Translations under genes and position numbers: made by a program
Notes under the pieces: generated by a model
Told to the model about the DNA's origin: nothing
Databases searched by the model: none
The model's input: the letters and a program-made list of their open reading frames with translations, nothing else
Source of the DNA: JBIKLM01 sp044375105
GTDB lineage: Bacteria; Planctomycetota; UBA1135; GCA-002686595
DNA: 7,324 nucleotides
NCBI GenBank assembly: GCA_044375105.1
Contig: JBILNK010000198.1
Coordinates: 1 to 7,324 of the forward strand
Direction of reading: 5' to 3'
In this document: positions 1 to 5,021 of the stretch, piece by piece
Layout: the number at the start of each line of letters is the position of its first letter
Numbering within the stretch: the first letter of the stretch is position 1

Positions 1-44
1 CGCCCGTAGTCGCGGCCGCCCAACCCGCCCCTCAGGTGTATTTG

Positions 45-61
45 GGCCGCCTCCGGCGGCC
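45..61. repeat. Perfect 7-bp hairpin, loop TCC
   Basis: GGCCGCC at 45-51 pairs exactly with GGCGGCC at 55-61 around a 3-nt loop. It lies six bases before a much longer stem (67-97), giving two tandem hairpins. No U-tract follows on either strand, so it is not a classical intrinsic terminator. It could belong to the 3' end of a transcript entering from the left, or to a structured RNA. Confidence 0.5.
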
Positions 62-66
62 GCAGG

Positions 67-97
67 GGCGGGATCGGCGCGCAGCGCCGATCCCGCC
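67..97. repeat. Perfect 14-bp hairpin, loop GCA
   Basis: The 14 bases at 67-80 are the exact reverse complement of 84-97, leaving a 3-nt loop (GCA) at 81-83. This is the strongest inverted repeat in the window. It is followed by GTTGGTAGCC, so there is no poly-U tail. Possible roles are a Rho-independent-like terminator without U-tract for a gene to the left, a REP/BIME-type dispersed palindrome, or a stem of a non-coding RNA. The sequence alone does not decide. Confidence 0.6.
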
Positions 98-176
98 GTT
101 GGTAGCCAAAAAACTGGCTCTCATCACGTTTGTGGGGGTCTGCTAGCGGCAGTTCGTCGGAGTTCAGGCGGCTGCG

Positions 177-196
177 GGCGAATCAGGGCATTCGCC
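177..196. repeat. 7-bp hairpin GGCGAAT/ATTCGCC
   Basis: GGCGAAT (177-183) and ATTCGCC (190-196) are exact reverse complements with a 6-nt loop, CAGGGC. The stem lies midway between the 14-bp hairpin (67-97) and the T7 terminator-like element (243-270), which fits a structured transcript across this stretch. The AT-containing stem makes it less likely to be a by-product of GC-rich composition. Confidence 0.4.
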
Positions 197-242
197 TTGT
201 TCCCCGCGACTCGCGCCGGCTCCGCTCCCGGCTCTGGACCTC

Positions 243-270
243 CAGGGCCTCGGGGGCGCCTGCTTTTTTT
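243..270 (+). terminator. Terminator-like stem followed by T7
   Basis: CAGG (243-246) can pair with CCTG (259-262), with a 2x2 internal mismatch and a further short CT/GG pairing above it. One base after the stem come seven consecutive T (264-270), the longest T run in the window. The stem is weak, so this is a candidate only. If real, it ends a plus-strand transcript starting somewhere in 1-240 or left of the window, because no protein gene lies between. Confidence 0.3.
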
Positions 271-506
271 GGGTTGCATGGAATCTTCCCCTGGGGCGGA
301 ACTGGGTGGCCCTGCGCTGGAGAGCTGCGTCCCGAGTTGGCTGACCGATGCCAGGACCAAGGCAAAGGTGAGGAGAGGCAGTGCAGTCAACTTTGGTTGC
401 GAGCGAGCCATCGGAGCCGCTTTTCCGTTGCCTTGGGCACCAACGCCGGCGACCGCGGAGACTGGTACGGCCGCCGGGGCTGACCCCGCAGATGGGCGCT
501 GCCGGG

Positions 507-579
507 CGGCCCTGTGCGATTCCCCGGGGCTCCTCGGCGGGACCAGGGCGTCCGCCCGGCCTTGTGCGGCTCCCCGGGC
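507..579. repeat. Imperfect direct repeat, period 50 bp
   Basis: Positions 507-529 and 557-579 match at 19 of 23 bases (shared core CGGCC.TGTGCG..TCCCCGGG). Both copies end in a CCCCGGG block. In addition, the 9-mer at 501-509 is the reverse complement of 552-560, so the two copies could also fold against each other. The pair lies 39-111 bp before the ATG at 618 and could be regulator-binding half sites or a local duplication. Confidence 0.4.
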
Positions 580-617
580 CGGTCATGCTCTGTGAGTCGC
601 CGCGCTCCCTACCCGCC

Positions 618-1157
618 ATGATCTCGAGGCCGTACCCGCTGCTCCTGCCGCTGCTCGTCTTGGGCGCCTGCTCCTCCCCGGGCACCGAGCCGGACCGGGG
701 GAGCTCCGCGGCCCTCGAGGCCGCGCCCATCCCGGCTGCGGCGCCCTTCGAGGCGCGCCTGCCCGGGGAGGTGCAGCTGCTCGCGGATCGTTTCGAGCTC
801 AGCGGGCCGCCCGAGCTGCTCGACCATCTGGCCGTGCTGCAGGCCGAGGATCGCATCGCGAGCAGCCCCAGCGTGCGCCAGGACGGCCTGTTCACCCGCC
901 ACCGCGTGCTTGAACCCGGCATGGATGCCGTGCAGGCGCAGCTCGATCGCTGGCAGCTCTCGGCCTTCGAGAGCCTGGAGGTGCTGCTGGGCGCGCCTGG
1001 ACTGTCGCTCCGTTTGGAAGCCCGCGGGGGCGTGCGCCTGGTGGCCCCCGGGGTTGATCTGCGCGCTGAGCGCATGGCCTTCGAGCTCGATCCAGCGGGG
1101 CGCCTGTGGCGCACGATCGACTCCGGCGCCCGTGAACCCTGGGCGCCCGCGCCCTGA
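618..1157 (+). CDS. Small lipoprotein with OstA/LptA-like C-terminal patch
   Basis: A 179-residue predicted lipoprotein. The N-terminus has a short Arg-containing head, a hydrophobic run and a lipobox L15-G16-A17-C18, so it should be cut and lipidated at Cys18 and anchored in a membrane facing the periplasm. A low-complexity Ser/Pro/Ala linker (about 19-45) follows, then a soluble domain. Residues 132-165 (EARGGVRL, then ERMAFELDPAGRLW) have the 'G-x-V-x-L ... A-x-x-x-x-x-x-x-x-x-G' rhythm of OstA/LptA-type beta-jellyroll proteins, which carry lipopolysaccharide across the periplasm. This resemblance is by eye and weak, and 'hypothetical lipoprotein' is the safe name. I chose ATG 618 over the in-frame ATG 585 because it gives a compact signal peptide; neither has a clear Shine-Dalgarno. 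The gene ends 7 nt before the TPR gene and is probably cotranscribed with it. Confidence 0.75.
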   Translation: MISRPYPLLLPLLVLGACSSPGTEPDRGSSAALEAAPIPAAAPFEARLPGEVQLLADRFELSGPPELLDHLAVLQAEDRIASSPSVRQDGLFTRHRVLEPGMDAVQAQLDRWQLSAFESLEVLLGAPGLSLRLEARGGVRLVAPGVDLRAERMAFELDPAGRLWRTIDSGAREPWAPAP

Positions 1158-1164
1158 ACCACCC

Positions 1165-2337
1165 ATGGGAAGAGGTTGTCTGTCTGCGCTGCTCGCCGGT
1201 GCCCTGCTCGGCCTGTGGCTCCTGTTGGGCCTCTCGTGCAGCGCTGCGCGCAGCAGCCGCTGGGAAGCTTCCCCGGGCCCCTACGACCAGTTCGACCCGC
1301 CGCGGCTGACGGCCCTGGCGGAGGCCCGGGCGCGCTTCGAAGCGGAGGACCTGCCCGGCGCCATGCAGCGCCTCCGGGCCTTGCTCAAGCAGGATCCCCT
1401 CAACTTGACCGTCGCGGCGCTGCTCCAGGACGCCGAGCTGGCCGCCCTGGAGCGCGGCTTCGAGGTCGAAGGGCTCGAGCTCGCAGCGACGCCCGCGGCG
1501 CGCGCCGCCGAGGCGGGACCGCGCACCCGCTTGCGGCGCTGGTACGCCGCGCGCGCCGAGCAGCGCGGCAGCTCCTTCGACCTCGTGCTGGCGGCGCGCA
1601 TCGAGGACGACACCGTGGCGGCCCTGCGGCTCTTGGACCGCGCCTTGGAGATCGACCCCAAGAACCTGTGGGCCCACTACGGGCGCTCCTACGAGCTGCT
1701 CAAGCTGAACCGGGTCGAGGAGAGCCGCGGAGCGCTTTCCAGGGCCCTGGAGCTCGATCCGGGCCACCCGCGCGCGCGGCGGCTCGAGATCACCCTGCTC
1801 GGGTTGGGCAAGGACCGCGCCCGAGCCAAGGCCGCCCTGCGCACCTGGCTGCTCGAGCTCGAAGGCGATGCGCGCGTGCCGCGCCGCGATTGGATCGACG
1901 GGGCCCTCGACCTGGTGGCGCTCGAACAGGAGCAGGATAGCTATTCCGACAGCCTGACCCTGCTGAATCGCCTCGAGCCGCTGACCCCGCAGCAGGCCTG
2001 GCGCCGGGAGCTGCTCTTCAGCGTGGCCTACGAGAGCCTCGGACGCTATGGCGAGGCTCTGGAGGCGGCCCGCCGGGCCCAGGGCCTGCGGCCGGCCGGT
2101 TTTCGTGCCTTCGCCACGGAGGCGCGCCTGCTGCAACACCGCTTCGATGACCTACCCGGCGCCCTGGCGGCCTGGGAGCAGACCGCCGAACTGGCCAACC
2201 AAGCGGGCGCCGGCTGGCTCGATGGCGACTCGAGCGCCGCCGAGCTGCAGGCGCGCATCGAGGTCGCGCGGCTGCGGGAACGCCTGGCTCTCGATCGGGG
2301 TGCGACCGAGGAAACCGGCGCGCCGCCCGGGCCGTGA
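1165..2337 (+). CDS. TPR-repeat protein with lipoprotein-like or signal-anchor N-terminus
   Basis: A 390-residue protein of helical repeats. Residues 6-24 are a strongly hydrophobic segment ending in G22-L23-S24-C25. This is an acceptable but imperfect lipobox (Leu is at -2 and -4, not -3), so either a lipoprotein or an exported/anchored protein is possible. The rest is alpha-helical. Residues 151-166 end in ALEIDP and residues 167-200 (NLWAHYGRSYELL, then ALSRALELDPG) form a canonical tetratricopeptide repeat; degenerate repeats follow at about 282-312 and 316-345. TPR proteins act as scaffolds for protein-protein contacts, and no catalytic motif is visible. ATG 1165 is 7 nt after the preceding lipoprotein gene and no Shine-Dalgarno is seen, which suggests translational coupling. 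The stop overlaps the GTG of dtd by 4 nt. Its partner may be the upstream lipoprotein, but that is inference from position. Confidence 0.85.
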   Translation: MGRGCLSALLAGALLGLWLLLGLSCSAARSSRWEASPGPYDQFDPPRLTALAEARARFEAEDLPGAMQRLRALLKQDPLNLTVAALLQDAELAALERGFEVEGLELAATPAARAAEAGPRTRLRRWYAARAEQRGSSFDLVLAARIEDDTVAALRLLDRALEIDPKNLWAHYGRSYELLKLNRVEESRGALSRALELDPGHPRARRLEITLLGLGKDRARAKAALRTWLLELEGDARVPRRDWIDGALDLVALEQEQDSYSDSLTLLNRLEPLTPQQAWRRELLFSVAYESLGRYGEALEAARRAQGLRPAGFRAFATEARLLQHRFDDLPGALAAWEQTAELANQAGAGWLDGDSSAAELQARIEVARLRERLALDRGATEETGAPPGP

Positions 2338-2786
2338 AAGCGGTGGTGCAGCGCGTCGGCTTCGCGCGCGTTCGGGTCGCCGGAGAGGTGGTCGGCGAGA
2401 TCGGGCCGGGGCTGCTGGTGCTGGCCTGCGCGGTGCGCGGCGATGGCCCCGCCGAAGCGCGCGCCCTGGCGGGCAAGATCGCCAGCTATCGCGTGTTCGA
2501 GGACGAAAAGGGGCGCATGAACCTCTCGGCCCAGGACCTCGGCCGCCCGATCCTGCTGGTCAGCCAATTCACCCTGGCGGCCGATGGGCGCCGGGGGCGA
2601 CGGCCGTCCTTCGATGCGGCCCTCGAGCCGGGTCCAGCGGCCGAGCGCCTGTGCGAGCTGGCCGCGGCGCTGGCCGAGAGCGGCCTCGAAGTGGCCCAGG
2701 GACGCTTTGGGGCCAGCATGGAGGTCGAGCTGCTGAACGCCGGCCCGGCGACTTTTCTGCTCGATTGCCCGCCCCAGCCGGGTTGA
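2334..2786 (+). CDS. dtd: D-aminoacyl-tRNA deacylase
   Basis: A 150-residue protein matching the DTD family over its full length. It hydrolyses the ester bond of D-amino acids (notably D-Tyr) and glycine mischarged on tRNA, acting as a cytosolic homodimeric proofreading enzyme that protects translation. Seen in the sequence: N-terminal KAVVQRV; the signature SQFTL at 77-81 followed by a G-R-R-G-R-R-P-S-F block (85-93); GRFGASM (123-129); and NAGPAT (135-140), containing the Gly-cisPro motif (G137-P138) that rejects L-aminoacyl-tRNA. The GTG start overlaps the preceding TGA (GTGA), so translation is probably coupled to the TPR gene; the alignment to family N-termini supports this start. It is the last gene of a three-gene operon, followed by a terminator-like hairpin. 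Nothing is missing, and I am nearly certain of the family. Confidence 0.97.
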   Translation: MKAVVQRVGFARVRVAGEVVGEIGPGLLVLACAVRGDGPAEARALAGKIASYRVFEDEKGRMNLSAQDLGRPILLVSQFTLAADGRRGRRPSFDAALEPGPAAERLCELAAALAESGLEVAQGRFGASMEVELLNAGPATFLLDCPPQPG

Positions 2787-2806
2787 GCGGCCCGCGCCGC
2801 CGAGGA

Positions 2807-2832
2807 CGCCCGGGGTGTCCCGGCGTTGGTTT
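2807..2832 (+). terminator. Terminator-like hairpin after dtd
   Basis: The left arm at 2807-2814 (CGCCCGGG) pairs with 2819-2825 (CCCGGCG) with one bulged C and a GTGT loop. It is followed directly by TTGGTTT (2826-2832), the only T-rich tail in this stretch. It begins 20 nt after the dtd stop, where an operon terminator is expected. A further 6-bp stem (GCGAGC/GCTCGC, 2835-2849) follows. The U-tract is interrupted by GG, hence moderate confidence. Confidence 0.45.
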
Positions 2833-2998
2833 CCGCGAGCGCCGCTCGCCCCACCCCCCGGGTTGCCCTCCGGACCCAGGCAGAAGCTTCGGGGCACCTC
2901 TGCGAGCGGCGGGGGAGGCCACTTCCGGCGTTCGCAGGCTCTCGGGCCCTCCCGGTGACCCTCCTCGGCCGAAGCCGCCGGCTGGCCGGCGCCATCCC

Positions 2999-3060
2999 GG
3001 GCATGCCCCTCGGTCGACCGGATCCGGGGATGTTGGGGCCCACGCCCCCCGGGGGGGCGC
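2999..3060. repeat. Cluster of perfect palindromes
   Basis: Within 62 bases there are GGGCATGCCC (2999-3008), CGGTCGACCG (3011-3020), CCGGATCCGG (3018-3027, overlapping the former), GGGCCC, and C6/G7 blocks flanked by CG/CG (3043-3059). Each of the first three is a perfect 10-bp palindrome with A/T positions in its centre, so they are not explained by homopolymer G/C alone. They could be protein-binding sites or remnants of a mobile palindrome. No function can be assigned. Confidence 0.4.
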
Positions 3061-3157
3061 ACCCGGAGGCCCCCCGGTTTCCCGCGGCCCAGCCCTGCGG
3101 CTAAACCTGCGGGGCTGCGCCGCCCGACAATCCTCCAACGACCGACTCCTACCGCCG

Positions 3158-3182
3158 CAAGTCTAGTCTTGCCCTAGACTTG
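3158..3182. promoter_or_regulatory. Interrupted palindrome upstream of the HU gene
   Basis: CAAGTCTAG (3158-3166) and CTAGACTTG (3174-3182) are exact 9-bp reverse complements separated by 7 bases. The repeat is AT-richer than its surroundings, contains CTAG twice and ends 42 nt before the HU ATG. It could be an operator or a hairpin in the 5' leader. A -10-like hexamer TAGACT (3175-3180) lies inside the right arm, so binding there could block transcription. The structure is seen; the role is inferred. Confidence 0.45.
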
Positions 3183-3213
3183 GTGGCGCCGGACAATTTC
3201 AAAGTCAGTGCTC

Positions 3214-3217
3214 GGAG
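3214..3217 (+). promoter_or_regulatory. Shine-Dalgarno of the HU gene
   Basis: GGAG followed by CGAGG lies 7 nt before ATG 3225. It is the only clear ribosome binding site in the window and fixes the start of the HU gene downstream of the alternative in-frame TTG/GTG codons near 3180. The strong site suits a protein made in large amounts. Confidence 0.6.
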
Positions 3218-3224
3218 CGAGGCC

Positions 3225-3626
3225 ATGCCCGACAGCCCCAACACCACCACCAAGAAGGAGTTGGTCCAGCGCATCGCGGAGGACACCAAGCTGGCCAAGG
3301 CGGTGGTCAAGACGGTGGTCCAGAGCTTCCTGAACGAGGTGATCCGCGAGCTGGCCAGCGGCAACCGCCTGGAGTTTCGCGAGTTCGGCGTGTTCGAGGT
3401 CAAGGAGCGCCAGGCCCGTTCCGCCCAGAATCCGCGCACCCTGGAGCGCGTCGATGTGCCTCAGAAGCGAGTGGTGCGCTTCAAGGTCGGGCGCCTGATG
3501 CGGGAACAGGTCTGCGATCGGCTGTCCCCGGCCTCCGGAACTGCCGCGCCGGCCGCCAAGGTGGGCAAGAGCGCCGAGCCCAAACAGCCGCCCCAGCCTC
3601 CGCGGCGCTCGAACAGCCCGTTCTGA
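3225..3626 (+). CDS. HU/IHF-family DNA-binding protein with Pro-rich tail
   Basis: A 133-residue nucleoid-associated protein. HU-family dimers bend DNA with two beta-ribbon arms and help organise the chromosome. Residues about 9-48 (KKELVQRIAE, then VQSFLNEVIRELASGNRLE) form the helical dimerisation base. FREFGVFEV (51-59) is the conserved family strand. The arm carries A-Q-N-P-R-T (67-72), with Pro70 in the place of the intercalating proline of the usual G-R-N-P motif. V-V-R-F-K-V-G (83-89) closes the domain. Ordinary HU is about 90 residues; here a tail of about 33 residues (101-133), rich in Pro, Ala, Lys and Ser, is added and probably disordered. ATG 3225 was chosen for its Shine-Dalgarno. 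The gene stands alone, convergent with the PLP enzyme gene, under its own presumed promoter. Whether it is a true HU or an IHF-like paralogue cannot be told. Confidence 0.93.
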   Translation: MPDSPNTTTKKELVQRIAEDTKLAKAVVKTVVQSFLNEVIRELASGNRLEFREFGVFEVKERQARSAQNPRTLERVDVPQKRVVRFKVGRLMREQVCDRLSPASGTAAPAAKVGKSAEPKQPPQPPRRSNSPF

Positions 3627-3672
3627 CCGGGGCTTTGGGCTGACGCAGCCTCTCGGCGGGCGCCTTCCCAGC

Positions 3673-3696
3673 GGTCGCTCCGGCCAGCCGGCGACC
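3673..3696. terminator. Hairpin between convergent genes
   Basis: GGTCG (3673-3677) pairs with CGACC (3692-3696) and CCGG with CCGG inside it, with a 2-nt bulge. It lies 46 nt after the HU stop, between two convergent genes, where a bidirectional terminator is expected. No U-tract follows on either strand, so termination here would be atypical or Rho-dependent. Confidence 0.25.
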
Positions 3697-3736
3697 CGAG
3701 GGCATGCGGACGGCGCGGTGTGGCAGCTCGGGCGCA

Positions 3737-3760
3737 GCCGGAGTCGATGGTTCCTCCGGC
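3737..3760. terminator. Perfect 7-bp hairpin downstream of the PLP enzyme gene
   Basis: GCCGGAG (3737-3743) and CTCCGGC (3754-3760) are exact reverse complements around a 10-nt loop. It begins 14 nt past the stop of the minus-strand PLP enzyme gene and 110 nt past the HU stop. It lacks a U-tract, so it is at best a terminator-like or transcript-stabilising stem. Confidence 0.3.
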
Positions 3761-3774
3761 CGGCCGCCAGCGGC

Positions 3775-4971
3775 TCAGACGCGCGCGCGAGCGCCGCCCA
3801 GGGCGCGCACCGCCGCGAAGCCGCGCTCCAGGTCGGCCAGCAGGTCGGCTTCGTGCTCGATGCCCACCGAGAGGCGCACCAAACCGTCCGCCAACCCGGC
3901 GGCCCGGCGGGTTTCGGCCGGGATCGCCGCGTGGGTCATGATCGGCGGCACCTCGATCAGGGATTCGACGCCGCCCAGGGATTCCGCCAGGGTGAAGACC
4001 CGGGTGGCCTTGCAGAAGGCCACCCCGGCCTCGACTCCGCCCTTGAGCTCGAAGGAGACCATGCCGCCGGGGCCCTTCATCTGCCGCTGGGCCAGGGCCT
4101 GTTGGGGGTGCGAGGCCAGGCCCGGGTAGATCACGCGATCGACCAGCGGGCTTTGTTCGAGGTGCTTGGCGACGGCCTGCGCATTCGAGACGTGGCGATC
4201 CATGCGCACGTGCAGGGTCTTGAGGCCGCGCAGCACCAGGAAGGCGTCCATGGGCCCGAATTGGGCTCCGACCGCGTTCTGGTGGAAGGCCAGCTCGGCG
4301 CGCAGCTTGTCGTCGCGCAGCAGCAGGGCGCCGCCGACCACGTCCGAGTGGCCGCCCAGGTACTTGGTCAGGGAGTGCACGACCACGTCGGCGCCGAGCT
4401 CCAAGGGCCGCTGCAGGTAAGGCGTGGCGAAGGTGTTGTCGACCACGGTCAGGGCCCCGTGCTGCTTGGCCAGCCGGCTGCAGGCGGCGATGTCGCTGAG
4501 CTTGAGCAGCGGGTTGGTGGGCGTCTCCAGGTACAGGTAGGCCGCAGGCCCGGACTCGAGGGCCCGTTCGACCTGCGCGAGGTCGCTGGTGTCGACGAAA
4601 TCGAAGCGCAGGCCGAAGCGCCCGAAGCACTTCATGAACAGGCGGTGGGTGCCGCCGTAGAGGTCGTTGCCGGCCACGATGCGGGCGCCGCTCTCGAGGC
4701 GCTGCAGCAGGCAGGCGATGGCCGCCAGGCCGCTGGCGAAGCACAGTCCGTGGGTTGCGCTCTCGAGGTCCGCCAGGCAGCGCTCGAGCACGGTGCGCGT
4801 CGGATTGGTCGTGCGCGAGTACTCGTAGCCCTGGCGCGGCTCGCCCGGTGCGTCCTGCGCGTAGGTCGAGTTGAAGTACACCGGCGTCATCAGCGCGCCG
4901 TTGGCCGCATCGGGCTCCTGGGCGGCGTGGATGGCGCGGGTTTCGAAACGGGCGTCGGATGCGTGGCTCAT
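3775..4971 (-). CDS. Cystathionine gamma-synthase/gamma-lyase family PLP enzyme
   Basis: A 398-residue fold-type I PLP enzyme of the Cys/Met metabolism family, full length for the family. Landmarks are YEYSRTTNPTR (49-59, phosphate-binding Tyr/Arg from the neighbouring subunit), A-S-G-L-A-A (79-84), Y105 in L-Y-G-G-T (ring stacking), D178 in V-D-N-T-F (pyridine nitrogen), the Schiff-base lysine K203 in H-S-L-T-K-Y, and R366 in V-R-L-S-V-G (substrate carboxylate). The enzyme works as a cytosolic tetramer, either making cystathionine from activated homoserine plus cysteine (gamma-synthase) or cleaving it to cysteine, 2-oxobutyrate and ammonia (gamma-lyase). A Glu (E330) precedes S-L-G-G-V-E-S, and E-V-P-P-I-M-T-H follows, as in many gamma-lyases; this does not settle the reaction because some gamma-synthases share it. 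ATG 4971 aligns with family N-termini; no Shine-Dalgarno is seen. It lies 50 nt downstream of the barrel gene on the same strand. Confidence 0.93.
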   Translation of the reverse strand: MSHASDARFETRAIHAAQEPDAANGALMTPVYFNSTYAQDAPGEPRQGYEYSRTTNPTRTVLERCLADLESATHGLCFASGLAAIACLLQRLESGARIVAGNDLYGGTHRLFMKCFGRFGLRFDFVDTSDLAQVERALESGPAAYLYLETPTNPLLKLSDIAACSRLAKQHGALTVVDNTFATPYLQRPLELGADVVVHSLTKYLGGHSDVVGGALLLRDDKLRAELAFHQNAVGAQFGPMDAFLVLRGLKTLHVRMDRHVSNAQAVAKHLEQSPLVDRVIYPGLASHPQQALAQRQMKGPGGMVSFELKGGVEAGVAFCKATRVFTLAESLGGVESLIEVPPIMTHAAIPAETRRAAGLADGLVRLSVGIEHEADLLADLERGFAAVRALGGARARV

Positions 4972-4999
4972 GGCGTGGGGTGTAGGGCCATAGAGCCTA

Positions 5000-5011
5000 A
5001 CCCCCGGGGGT
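5000..5011. repeat. 12-bp perfect palindrome between barrel and PLP genes
   Basis: ACCCCCGGGGGT at 5000-5011 is self-complementary and lies 28 nt upstream of the PLP enzyme start, directly after the barrel gene stop. There is no loop and no U-tract. It may be a binding site or compositional chance; I assign no function. Confidence 0.25.
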
Positions 5012-5021
5012 CAGACGCCGT

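Larger units (their letters stand above)
1..617. other. Gene-free, hairpin-rich region upstream of the lipoprotein operon
   Basis: No reading frame here looks like a real protein: all long open frames are Arg/Pro/Ala/Gly-rich with no recognisable motif. The stretch is less uniformly GC-rich than the genes, with an A6 run near 108-113 and a T7 run at 264-270. It contains perfect stems at 45-61, 67-97 and 177-196, a weak stem (AGCCA/TGGCT) at 104-119, a terminator-like element at 243-270 and a direct repeat at 507-579. It probably holds the 3' end signals of a gene to the left, possibly a structured RNA, and the promoter of the downstream operon. I found no tRNA, tmRNA, RNase P or SRP RNA signature in it. 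Confidence 0.55.
2787..3224. other. Gene-free stretch between dtd and HU
   Basis: This stretch of about 440 bases has no credible protein gene; the open frames on both strands are low-complexity Arg/Pro/Gly/Ala strings without motifs. It holds the candidate dtd terminator (2807-2832), a 6-bp stem at 2835-2849, a cluster of perfect palindromes (2999-3060), an interrupted palindrome (3158-3182) and the HU Shine-Dalgarno. The HU promoter must lie here, but I see no convincing -35/-10 pair. TAGACT at 3175-3180 is the best -10-like hexamer. Confidence 0.6.

Noticed and set aside
1..617. Known housekeeping RNA (tRNA, tmRNA, RNase P, SRP RNA)
   Set aside because: None of the conserved signatures that I know (T-loop, tmRNA ends, RNase P core, SRP apical loop) could be found on either strand by eye.
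164..2139. Long minus-strand open frames opposite the lipoprotein and TPR genes
   Set aside because: Their translations are Arg/Pro/Ala/Gly-rich with no motifs, as expected for antisense frames of GC-rich genes. The plus-strand frames carry signal peptides and a canonical TPR.
2999..3027. Series of restriction-type sites (GCATGC, GTCGAC, GGATCC, with CCCGGG and AAGCTT nearby) resembling a cloning-vector polylinker
   Set aside because: The bases between the sites differ from the common pUC-type polylinker, the PstI and XbaI sites are missing, the site order is only partly alike, and no vector sequence flanks it. The likeness is probably chance in palindrome-rich GC DNA.
2826..3104. 92-codon plus-strand ORF in the dtd-HU gap
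   Set aside because: The composition is low-complexity (Pro, Arg, Ala, Gly), there is no Shine-Dalgarno or motif, and it runs through the palindrome cluster; other frames are open here too.
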